From Ridgeia piscesae (Eukaryota > Annelida > Polychaeta > Sabellida > Siboglinidae): DNA of 64,000 nt. The stretch is taken from positions 127,501 to 191,500 of the forward strand of contig JAODUO010000155.1 in NCBI GenBank assembly GCA_025642075.2, given 5' to 3'. Both the position numbers and the translations under genes were made by a program. Below are positions 11,301 to 24,400 of this stretch, piece by piece (within the stretch, counting starts at the first letter, position 1; each line of letters opens with the position of its first letter). The notes below the pieces were generated by a model. The model was not told where the DNA came from and did not search any database. It saw only the letters and a list, made by a program, of their open reading frames with translations.

Positions 11301-13318
11301 CTACCATCTACTCACCCATCCTACCACTGGACTACCATCTACTCACCCATCCTACCACTGGACTACCATCTACTCACCCATCCTACCACTGGACTACCAT
11401 CTACTCACCAATCCTATCACTGGACTACCATCTACTCAGCCATCCTACCACTGGACTACCATCTACTCACCCATCCTATCACTGGACTACCATCTACTCA
11501 CCCATCCTATCACTGGACTACCATCTACTCACCCATCCTACCATTGGACTAGCTTCTACTCACCCATCCTACCACTGGACTACCATCTACTCACCCATCC
11601 TATCACTGGACTACCATCTACTCACCCATCCTATCACTGGACTACCATCTACTCACCCATCCTATCACTGGACTACCATCTACTCACCCATCCTATCACT
11701 GGACTATCATCTACTCACCCATCCTATCACTGGACTACCATGTACTCACCCATCCTATCACTGGACTAGCTTCTACTCACCCATCCTACCACTGGACTAC
11801 CATCTACTCACCCATCCTACCACTGGACTACCATCTACTCACCCATCCTACCACTGGACTACCATCTACTCACCCATCCTATCACTGGACTACCATCTAC
11901 TCACCCATCCTACCACTGGACTACCATCTACTCACCCATCCTACCACTGGACTACCATCTACTCACCCATCCTACCACTGGACTACCATCTACTCACCCA
12001 TCCTACCACTGGACTCCCTCTCCCATCCTACCACTGGACTACCATCTACTCACCCATCCTACCACTGGACTACCATCTACTCCCCTCATCCTACCACTGG
12101 ACTACCATCTACTCACCCATCCTACCACTGGACTACCATCTACTCACCCATCCTACCACTGGACTACCATCTACTCACCCATCCTACCACTGACTACCAT
12201 CTACTCACCCATCCTACCACTGGACTACCATCTACTCACCCATCCTACCACTGGACTACCATCTACTCACCCATCCTACCACTGGACTACCATCTACTCA
12301 GCCATCCTACCACTGGACTACCATCTACTCACCCATCCTACCACTGGACTACCATCTACTCAGCCATCCTACCACTGGACTACCATCTACTCACCCATCC
12401 TATCACTGGACTACCATCTACTCACCCATCCTATCACTGGACTACCATCTACTCACCCATCCTATCACTGGACTACCATCTACTCACCCATCCTATCACT
12501 GGACTACCATCTACTCACCCATCCTACCATTGGACTAGCTTCTACTCACCCATCCTACCACTGGACTACCATCTACTCACCCATCCTACCACTGGACTAC
12601 CATCTACTCACCCATCCTACCACTGGACTACCATCTACTCACCCATCCTACCACTGGACTACCATCTACTCACCCATCCTATCACTGGACTAGCTTCTAC
12701 TCACCCATCCTACCATTGGACTAGCTTCTACTCACCCATCCTACCACTGGACAACCATCTACTCACCCATCCTACCACTGGACTACCATCTACTCACCCA
12801 TCCTACCATCTACTCACCCATCCTACCACTGGACTACCATCTACTCACCCATCCTACCACTGGACTACCATCTACTCACCCATCCTACCATCTACTCACC
12901 CATCCTACCACTGGACTACCATCTACTCACCCATCCTACCACTGGACTACCATCTACTCACCCATCCTATCACTGGACTACCATCTACTCAGCCATCCTA
13001 CCACTGGACTACCATCTACTCACCCATCCTATCACTGGACTACCATCTACTCACCCATCCTATCACTGGACTACCATCTACTCACCCATCCTATCACTGG
13101 ACTACCATCTACTCACCCATCCTACCACTGGACTACCATCTACTCACCCATCCTACCACTGGACTACCATCTACTCACCCATCCTACCACTGGACTACCA
13201 TCTACTCACCCATCCTACCACTGGACTACCATCTACTCACCCATCCTACCACTGGACTACCATCTACTCACCCATCCTATCACTGGACTACCATCTACTC
13301 ACCCATCCTATCACTCGG
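8378..13318. repeat. 31-bp minisatellite, about 159 copies, with higher-order structure
   Basis: The unit contains CTCACCCATCCTAYCACTGG followed by ACTACCATCTA. TATCAC dominates the left third and TACCAC the middle and right, with blocks of each. Marked variants (CTAGCTTCTAC, TACCATTGG, CTCAGCCATCC, CATGTACTC) recur in the same order, for example 10820-11050 against 12298-12550, and 10190-10300 against 11703-11810. This shows multi-unit duplications of roughly 1.5 kb. Since 31 is not a multiple of three, the frames rotate and give long open frames with a 31-residue period (for example 8349-10049); these are not genes. The array lies about 2 kb beyond the stop codon of the Rab GDI gene. Confidence 0.97.
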
Positions 13319-15402
13319 CTGCATGCTCATATGCTGTAAAATCAAACCAGCAAAAACAGGTGCTGCCATCTGCAAGAATACTAATATCAAATGGCCACAT
13401 TTTCTTACTAGTATACAGTAAATTTGAAATACATTTATTTAGTTATCTAATTTCTTCTGTTTGTGTGGACTTTTCACAGACAATAAAAGTTATGCAGCTT
13501 TGGCAAATAGTAATTTATATTGCAATGCAAAAAAGTCAGAATCAACTACCCCGGTAGATGGAATGTCACACCATAAAAAGACAAATCATTTCATTTGGAT
13601 AGTTTTATTTGTACAACATGTAGACAGAATTTTAGTATGTTGTTCGACAACAACCAAACATGCAGTGATTTAAAAGATTTACCATTAATGTATACATTAC
13701 ATAGACAAGGTTTACATGATGATGATAACTTGAAGTGTGTGGCACAGATGACCACCATTAGACGACGGTAGAACAACACAACATTCACAGTATACACATT
13801 ATAGTGAGTTAATTAACCCTGCCATCAAGCCAATGACGCTAGCTACACTCCACTGAATCAGTGTACAACTCAGATATACAAACAAAATATATCCACTAAA
13901 TATCACTTTTTATCAATTTATCTACTATTACGAGACTGGCAATAAATCACATATAATGATAGTGACACAACGGCAGTGTTTGCACTAGACAGCATTACAC
14001 ACCATCTTCTAAAGGTATCTTCTAGGACACATGGCGAAACCAATAATCTTTCAAAACATTTCTGAAAATTACAATTATGGAAGAACAGGGTAAAGGTGTT
14101 ATCATGTCACTATTATGACACAACAAATATTGCAGAGTTGGGTCTTAGTTCTGTACCAACATATGTAACAATTAGGAATAGCCGATTTATCTAATCAGCT
14201 GTATTACGGACACTTTTGTTGTCTTTTTAATGATGTAGTTTAAAAATCAGGCTTGTTGCTGAAATTGTTAATGTTAGGATGTACATGAATTGTGGTGTAG
14301 TGGAGGGTGAAACACGCAGGCAGTTGACATCATTCTTAACAATCAACTGCAGTACAACATGTGTGTTTGTCATTATAAAGTCTAAGCCACTCATTAACAA
14401 GTTGTTACTGCAACAATACTTGCATCTGTAGCAACATATAATGCTAAATGCAACTGATATTCACCTCCACTGATTAATAACACGATCTAAAGTGTACAGT
14501 TATACAAAATAATGCTTCCAGCTGGCCTTGCCAAATCACTGGCATGTCTTAATCATCAGCACTGAAGCATTTAAATGTACAAGCACATCCATACTCTGTA
14601 GCATGAAAAAGAGCAGAACTCGAAACAGATTTGATTGCACAGGTGCTAAAAAAAATATTTCTTCCATTTGGAATCACTGTCCTCAAGAGAGAAAGAAGAG
14701 GGGAGCTAAGCTATGATAACAAGTAATGTTGCATTGCTGACAAGATGTTGATAACAGAGGCTTGTGCAAATACAACAAACATTGCAGACAAGATGGAGTA
14801 AATGGGGGCTCCATCTTGTCAAGTACTGCTGAAAAGATGGAGTAAAGGGGCTCCATCTTGTCAAGCACTGCTGACAAGATGGACAAAAGTGGCATTTGAG
14901 TAAGTACAACAAGCATTGTTGCATTGCTGACAAGCTGGAGTGAAGGGTAATTAGTGCAATTACAACATGCTCTGGTGACAAGGGGCGACTTGTGCAAAGA
15001 CAACTGCAGCACTGCTTACAAAATACATATCAACAACAAAGCAATGCCCATTATGGACAGCCAATTCATCATGCCAGCCAACGGGTCGACAGACTGATTA
15101 TTACAAGAGCCACAATGGTCAAAACTAATATTGCTACTGTTGACATTGACCACTGGTACCTCTTACACAATGGCACTGCTTCTAGAACAGTGTTCAGTCA
15201 TGATGGCCATAATGACTGACAGCACAGCCATGTCCCGAGTCCAACAATGTGGTTAAATCACTGGACTGGTCATCTTGGACCTTATGATAGCTTGAGACAA
15301 TAAGCAGCATTAATAATGAATACAGCATTGAAGACATCCCATAAGGAAGTCCTGTGTCGTGTGTGCACAGTGCACACACAAACACAAGTTTTCCACCAGA
15401 GC
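13319..15402. other. 3' flank of the Rab GDI gene
   Basis: Contains the 3' UTR and downstream DNA of the minus-strand GDI gene. On the minus strand the only AATAAA hexamers I noticed are near 13437 and 13607, about 1.8-2 kb past the stop, so the poly(A) site is uncertain. No coding exon is recognised. Confidence 0.4.
14787..14882. repeat. Tandem hairpins built on GACAAGATGGAG
   Basis: GACAAGATGGAG at 14787-14798 pairs exactly with CTCCATCTTGTC at 14809-14820. A second, nearly identical hairpin follows at 14831-14842/14851-14862, and a third left arm appears near 14873. The unit is therefore a tandemly copied foldback. Confidence 0.8.
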
Positions 15403-18400
15403 CTACTCAATGTCTTCCAGATTATGCTTCACTTTGGAGAAGTCAAAGTCAGCCCCAGTCGCCCGCCGGAATATGTCTAATACGTCATTACACGTCGTCT
15501 CAAAGTGGGTTGTAGCGTCATAGGATTTGGAGATGAACAGCTGCAAGAAAGAAGACATTGTAAAGGTGGGATTTCTTGCACTTATTCTATACCCAAATAA
15601 TGACAGACATGCAAAAATATTATCGTTCCAACTATAAGATAATGACGATTGCAGTGTGCTGTTCTGCTAATTAAAAACAATACATAATTTAACATTTTAG
15701 GACTCACTGACAAGTATAACATTGTCAGGCTGGACTGAACTACTTGAAATGATAAGTAACGTACTATACAATCTCTTTGCAACCACAACATAACTGCAAT
15801 ATAAGCATAACCAATATTGTGGTATTCATTTTGGTATTCATTCATTCATTCATTTATGATAAATAATAAGTTTATGTACTATATTTACTAGAGTGGAAAT
15901 ATACATGCATTTGGTAATAATACGTTTTGAAAGAAAAGCCTGTGACAACTTTTGCAAGAATCCTGACTGGAACAAGCAGTCAAAATGAATAAATACATAC
16001 CTGACTCTCTATTCCATCATCCAATGGTTCATAGCAGTCACTAACATGAACAAATCTACAAAGAAAGAGCAGTGTGAGATATGGATGAGACCAATCTGGA
16101 ATTTAATTTGAATCGAATATCGAATAGAATATCTTCAACATTTCGAATACGAATTGAGTATCAAATACGAATATTTAGTGGCTTCAAATTTGATTAGAAT
16201 CCTGGACGGTGTTGAGATGTCTTGCCGGGACGCGGCGTCATCCGGTGGGCAAGTCCATGCCGGAGTCATCTGCATTCTGACCTAACCATGAAAACGACTT
16301 CATACAGCCGCCAAACTTACCCTCACATACCTTATGTTCATATGCACACACTAGGTTACAAAATAAAATCAACTATATTCCTGTAAAGAATAGAATTAAG
16401 AAAACAAGCTCACGCAAAACTCGACATGGTCTACTGCGGCTATGCGGAGCTCGGCGCTTTCCGTAACATCAATAATTTTCGCAAGCGTCGCTTAATAAAT
16501 GACCTTCACAAATTCCGGTTTTACGCTAACCCTAAAGTAACCATAACCCTAACTATGCCTAAGCTAACTTAAACTAATTGTAACTTACCTGAAACCCTAA
16601 CCATGAACCTTAATCTGACACTGCTAACAAAAGACCCCTCGATACAATATCGATATTACAGTAAGCTATGCATACCCGTGTAGCTGGCGAGTTTTATGCG
16701 AGTTTGTTTTGTGTTTATTCGTTTACGTAATGTTAGTGATTTTATTTTGTAACCTAGTGTGTGTAAAAATACAAATACATATATGTGAGGAGTAGTTTGG
16801 CAGTTGTAGTCTTTTTCATAGTTAAGTCAGAAAGCAAAAGATGGCCCGGGACCAATTTTGTGGCGGAGGACATGAAGGAAAATATTTGAGTAATATTCGT
16901 TTATAGCGGCAAATTTTCAAATTTTTTATCGAATAGCGGGAAAACATTCGAATATTCGAAATTTCGAATACGAATCAAATACTCGTCCCATCCTTAGTGT
17001 GAGAATCAGAACTGCTTCGCCACTGTAACCATCTGTCATGTCCCACCTGTAATCCAATAAAACCCACAAACCCCACCTGTTACATCCTATACACCTTCAG
17101 AGTGGGTGGGTAAAATATAAGTTGACACATTACAATTGTTATAGGGTGGATGCAGGTAGATTTCCAAGGATGCAGGGTTCTAGTAATCAACTAATCATCC
17201 TCATCATTGTGCAGCTGTAGTGTCCCGTGACTGACAGATGTGCCCTTCCAGTAGTCATCTAGTTTGCCTCTCTATTGTCTCACCAGTCTTCCTCTAAATC
17301 ACTGTATGTAAAGTTTCCAGGTGGTGACCCGTGATCTACATCGGTTATCTCGTATTCTACAGACATGCATTACCCAAGTCCATTTCCGTCTTTGAACTTG
17401 TTCAATCACTTTCCTATGAGTCTAGTAGCTACACTAAAATATCAGGTGATCTATGATAGTTTTTACTTATAATACTTGTCATTTATTCTTTTTGTAATTG
17501 ACATTTATTCTTTTTGTAATTAATAATGAAAAGTGAATAGAAATCATACTTCTCTAAAACAGGTCCAAGTAGGTCAAGTCCTGGTCGGAGTTCAGCCACA
17601 GGATCCGCTGTCTCAACATTTGTGGCAACCAGGGCAAGGAAGAAATTCTTTGCAGCAACTGCATGCGTGTAGCTGACACAGCATACATAGATGTCTACAA
17701 AGAAGGGACAGCATAGGTGGTAACTGGTCCTTATGAAGTCACGAACAATGCAGAAATGAATGGCTGAAGTAGGCATAATGAAACATACTGACAGTTAGTA
17801 CTGGTGGGGAAGAGAAACCAATACAAACAGCCACTGCCAAAACAGAGGACAGAACTATATGTTGGCATCAGATTAGTCGCGCCTCGCTATAACGCGAATC
17901 GGCTATAACGCGGTCAGTCGTGGATCCCGAATTTCTGCCGCCAGGGGGAAAATGGGCGCTACAGCTAACAATAACACTGTAATTAACTGTCACTTATTTT
18001 TATGAAGTCCTCATGTTTGTCTTGTACAGGTGTATCTAGAAACGATTTATGATATTAAGAAATTTAACACAGAAGTACAACTGCGTTGCTGAGTTTGTTG
18101 TTTGTTGTGCCCCTGGCTTCTGCTCTGCCGTCGGCTTCGCGGCACCAATCCAATTGTTTATCAAACCGATCTATTGTGTAACCAGCGCTTGGTTTGTGTG
18201 GTAATTTCTTAAGTGTTTGTTTAAAATTTTACCAATTCCTTTGATTGTAATTAATTAACTTTAGGCACAGTAAATTTGGTACAAAGTCCTGTTTGTTTGC
18301 GCTGATATCAATCGCGTTTGTCTCCTGCCAGTTCGAGGTGGCTTCGGCGAAGGCGCCCGTTCGCTGTGGCTTCCGCGAACGGGCGCCTTCGCCGGCTTGT

Positions 18401-21400
18401 AAATGGCAATTAAATTGCTTACGAATCGGGCGGTGACGAAAAATAATTATGGTACTGAAATGGCAGGCTAAAGTTTTGTTATGTTTTCTTCACTACGTAT
18501 ACGAAAAAACATTTACTTGTGCGCAAATATACGAATTCGTCAACTGCGTGTGAACCGCAGTAGCCTTGAACCACCGTGAATTGCATTATAAATCGGCACG
18601 GTAAATGTGCGATCTAAATTTATATTTTGGGATTGATTGAAAGATGAAATCAAGCCAGTAGTGAGCGCAATTAGTATTTGACCGACTTCGGCAACATGTC
18701 AATTCATTTGTGCGTTTCGGCTGCTGAGTTCAAAGTTATTTTAGACCGCGACCGCGTACTGTGTTATCGCTCTGCCTCTGGCTCTGGCTCTGCCTTATCG
18801 CCAGATGAGGCGCGTTGGCTCTGAATTTATTTCAAAACTGTACACCATTCGCAAGATTTACTCAGTTCAACATTCGACAGTGTATATTATTTTAATGTAA
18901 TACACATTTACGTTGGTTTCAATGTCAGTTAGTTTTATAAATCACGCATACATGCATGTCTAAGTAATACACTCACCAGATTTTCTGTCAACCTGCTTCT
19001 GAGGAATGATGAGCTGTGTAGACAGCGAGTCCTTCGTGTTTGGCACTGGGTGGTCCATGATGCAAATGGCACGCACCACCTGCAACATCGCAACATACTG
19101 AGATTGCAATATATGATAGAACAATGATGAGAGAATTGTGTGTCTTCTTGCCTTCATTACACTTACGTGAATTACATTTATGGGCAATACTTTTTACAAG
19201 AATTAGTTCCAACCCCTACTCCTACAATTTATATTAACCTCATGGATCCTGAATCCTGAATGTGTCATGTTTTTACACTAGTGTGTACAATAATCGCTAG
19301 ATGTCACTAATTCTTCGCGGAAACTTCGTCAAAATATATACCCAGATGTAGACAGGAGATTTACCAACAGTTTGACACCAAGTTTACATGCATCTATAAA
19401 AAAAACGGTACTTTCTAGCAAAATCAAATCAACAGTCGAAATTGTATTTGTTTGCTTAGCATGTCCGATGATTTGGATAAAAATGTGAAGAAAAAAAAAT
19501 ATATATATATATATGTAGGGCCTATATATATATACACACACATATATGTATACATACACAATTACATCTATTACTAAATATTGGTCAGTTTCATAGACAC
19601 ATATCATAAATGATAAGCATACTGTCACAATAATTGTTTTGATGAATTATTTAATGTTATATAAACTGTTTAAATTACCTAAAATAGTTCTCATATCTGA
19701 TAAGAAAAATTATGTTAGAAAAGTAAAACCAACAACAGTACCACTTTCATTTTACATTAATTCCACATTGTTTCGTTTTACATTAATTCCAGGTTTTACA
19801 TTAATTCCATGAATGAAACAAATTCAGTTCTTCCGACTGGTAGAGTTACAAAGTTCGTCGCCGCCAGCGCCGCTGTCACTGTCTGCCGGCGACGCGCACT
19901 GCCACTAGTGCGCGTCGCTGGCGGCCGTAGGCGTAGACTATGCGGCATACCACCGCTTCCGCGGGTCCATTGCACGATTAAACGGCGTCATGCAGGGTGT
20001 TCATGCAACCTCCCACGCATTCAGCTCATTAGCGTTTATTGTGTTGTTTCTTTCTTTAAAATTGGTGAACACTACGGAACTTTCGTCGATCGGACGCCAT
20101 GACACATTCAGGTCAATCATCTTGAAGCCGCACCGTGATTGGCTGGCGGCCTTGCATAAGGTCAATTTTAAATAGCTATGTGAACTTTCATGATCCTAAT
20201 CACTTATAGGTTTCTGGCTAAATGATATATCTTGAGAAATCAGTATAAGTATAACAGTAGTTTGTTTAGAACAAGTCTGAACTTTTTGATTTTTACATAT
20301 CTTTGCCTTTACCCTTATAAATAAATCCAACCCTAATTTCTCCCCGGATCTGGATGAATTACAGGAATGACCTACCCGGTAACTGCATTTCCAAAATGTG
20401 GTAACACAGATTTCTGCAGAACTCTCATTCCTGAATAATTCAAATATCTTGCTACAAATATCCATTTAAAAGAATTTAGCTATAAACAAGCTTACCTGGC
20501 CAACCTTCTTGCACTGCTCTTGTGCATAGGAGGGATCACAGATGACCATGCCACACTTGGCAGTCTCGCCTGCAGACTTGACACCCACCACCTTGCCTCC
20601 TTCCATCACTATCTCATCACACGGCTTGTCAAGCATGTACGTGCCCCCGTAGATCGCACTCAGTCTGTCAACAACAACCACAACAGCCCATCAAATAACT
20701 CTACCAGCAACTAGTACATATAATTATGTGTACATTACTTACATACATATACACACACACCATTCATTCTATAAAATGCACAGTATGCTTAACAAGTTCT
20801 TAATTAACCTTTACACACCGGTCGAGCGATATATAGTTCGATGGCATAGGAGAATTGTCAAGTGCAGTTTTTGTATACTGCTCCATACAGAACCTTCTTG
20901 AGGATATGTAGCAACAGAGATGGGAGAGGGTAAAGGGCTTTCAGCTCATCGACAGAGCATCTACTCCTATGGCTGATGGACATATCAGTGCATAGCAAAC
21001 ATGGTGGGTGTTTGTCCTATGATACTGTTAAAGGTGCTCTCTTGCAACAAAGTTTAAGTGCTTCTTGGATTTATTTGAAGAAGGCATGTCACATCTGCTA
21101 CAAAAGATGTGGGTGTAACATACGTACCTGGCGAAACCCTGGGGAAGCTCTCCAAGTCCATAGAGGGGGTAGAGATATGGCGATTTGCCATAGCGAGCAA
21201 GAGACTCACTATACAACTTGACCCGTTGTAGGGTATCAGCCGCTGGTCTCTGTAGGTAACTGCAACCATAGCAATACCAGTCGGCATGGACACCATGACA
21301 GTCAGAGTAACTACTCATTCAGGGTCACTAAGTATCTAACATATGCATTACTACTATGGAACTATTGCGGGAAACAGCTAGAGTGAAAGTGATATTTTCA

Positions 21401-24400
21401 TACAGGTAAGCTTTATGGTTTTCATACATAAAAATATGGGCCAATAGGCCCTGAAGTTCATTGGAATGGCTATATTCTGAGATTGTAATTGTGAATGAAA
21501 CGATTTTGGTGAATCATCTTTCGTACTAAAACGGATTAAATATGCATTAACCATTTCAGTACTAGAGTATTCTTGAAAGTATTCATAATCAAGGTTATTA
21601 TTATATTAGTTCATGTAGTTAGATGGACTTTCAGGGGTGTTTTTGATGTGAAAATTCAACAAATTAGCCTGCGCTACATTTCTTTGGGTGAGCCCGTGGT
21701 TTGCAACAATAATGAGCGCGGCCTTGAATCAGCCTATTTTTATGGCAAACAAAATCAGAAAAAGAATTGTTCTCAACTGATTTGTTAAATTTTTTTTTAT
21801 TTTGGGCAGCTAACATATAACACCAAATTTGTCTAAACGACAAAGTATTTAGATCCAAGCCATCATTATCTGGCAGCAGGATGAAATGTTGCTTTTTCTA
21901 TTTTGGTTCAATTTCGAAATATCCCCATGATTTTAGTGTGTTGTATAGATATTCTAATTTTATTATAATAAAGCATTCTGTTAGCATTAAAATGATTCAT
22001 ATTTTTAAATAAATATTAAGGAAGTTATGATTTTTATAGGAACAGTATGCTACAGGGTTTGTGTTGGTCACTTGCAGGGCTACTCCTTCCATTAATGTCA
22101 CAGCCAACTGCCTGGACATCTTCCAACAATGCTGTTCTGTACGGGCCACCATCATGTAAAACAGGTAAGTTCTTATAGAGCACAGTATGCAGACCTCACG
22201 ACTGATCAATGCGCTTTACACTTTACTCCGTGGCACTACTACATAGCCATATACAAACATGTGCTCCTACGTGTCATCTCTATGCAGTGCCAAGGCATGG
22301 CCAGAGAACTCTGCTGTGTTGGCATCGAGTCCAAACTTCTCAAAGCACTTTGCCATTGTTTCATTCTTGCAGTCAAAGTTCTTCCATGTCTTCTGGTCAT
22401 TCACATCAAAGTCTTGCACAAACTGCAGGAAGGAACGGAACCGGCGCTTCTCAAATATGCCCATCAGACCTGACAGTTGAAGAAACAAACTTTAATAAGG
22501 TCACATAATGGCTATCAGGGTTAGAATTTAGCCTAAAATTTCTACAGTTTCAAAGTTACATCAGGCATTTATCAACAACACAACGTAGAATTTAGGTCCA
22601 TTTTCTACGGGGGTCCATATTGTGACACATATAGAAAATGTACCAATGGAACCTGGAGTTCATTTTCTGTGGGGTGTCCATATTCTATGACACATAGTAA
22701 TTGGACCCGGTGTAGATTATGGACAAGCCATCCATTTTCTATGGGGTCCATTTTCCATGGGAGTCCAAATTATATATGACAGCAGCAGTAAATGTTGGGC
22801 TAGCTGGCCCCCGCTAAATGTTAACACTGGCTATGAAGGTTTGTGTAGACATTATGAATTTAACAACTTGAGGATATGATTTAACATAAAAAATAAAGCT
22901 AGAGATGCTAATAAATCATGAGTGTTAAACATTACCAGACAGCAACTGTGCATTACCTGTGAGGTTCACACATAAACTAGTCACCTGATCCAAGGGCCTC
23001 TGTTTCATTGGCAGGCACTTTGTGAATTTTGCCACTACGATAGACGTAACTGCCCTCCACTGACTTGAATTCAAGGTACCGTGTGACGCCCGTGTGAATC
23101 AACAGCTTCACAAGCTGACCTGCATATCATAATCATGTCAACATATTGAAAGTTCTGTGTTCATATCATCAAAGAAAATTCACTTCCATGCAACAACCAC
23201 TCTAATTCTGCATTAGAAAAATCCACTGCTAGCTTACAGCAAAATTACTTGACTTCTCTTTCAGAAACAGTCTGAATTGTGGAAATATTCCTATCATTCA
23301 GGAAGTTACAATGATTTAATAAGGGCACTGGTTGGTCAATAATTTTTTTGGACACAAAAGGGATTCTTTTGTGTCCAAAATTGTAATGAAAAGGTAATAT
23401 AAAGCTCTTTGTAATGTCCGATATAACTATTTCATGTAACCCTATGTTTTCATTTTAATATAATTATGTTTTATTTAGTAGTAATGACCCTGCTAATAAA
23501 AATTTCAAAATTTCAAAAACAGATCTTCAAAGGTTTCTGAGATCTGACAGCTAATGAGGAACAGTGCACATCCTTTGGCCAAATGACTAAATATGCTATT
23601 AAAATGTCCATGTTACAATTAATAAAGCTTCAGCAAACTTCAATAATTATGATGTCAAAATAAAATAGCAACTTCATTGTGCTATATATAAAAAATTGTA
23701 TTGGGGAAATAAATATGTCACCAACAGGTCATCTTCTTCATATCTCAACAACGAAAAGTCACACAGACAACAAAGTTGGACGATAATACAGTCTCTGTGA
23801 TCACGATCAACATTATTTATGCTGCAGACATCGATATCCGATTCAAAATCATTGAGACGTGATCTCAGAGAAATCGACTATATACCACATGATGTTGTGG
23901 GTCATCTAGATGAATTCACTTCAACATCCTTCCAAATAAAACTCAATTAATAAACAGTGTTTTTTACAAGATGGCAACAACATGTTTCCATTACCTCAAC
24001 AGTTTGGGTGGTTAATGCTTAGGAAAAGATTCCAGTAAACGAAAAGTGAGTTTACTGACCGGTATTGGCCACTCTGCACTTTGGCCAGTTTCGGCCACTC
24101 TGCACTAGGAAGGATTGGCCATTTTTGGCCACTCTGCACATAGGAAGGATTGGCTAGTTTTGGCCATTCTGCACATAGGAAGGATTGGCCATTTTTGTCC
24201 ACTCTGCACTAGGAAGTGTTGGCCAGTTTTGTCCACTCTGCACTAGGAAGGGTTGGCCAGTATTGGCCACTCTGCACATAGGAAGGCTTGGCCAGTTTTG
24301 TCTGCTCTGCACTAGGAAGGGTTGGCGAGTATTGGCCACTCTGCACATGGGAAGGATTGGCCAGTTTTGTCCACTCTGCACTAGGAAGGGTTGGCCAGTA

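Noticed and set aside
16530..16620. Interstitial telomere-like CCCTAA words
   Set aside because: Only scattered imperfect copies inside a MITE; not an array.
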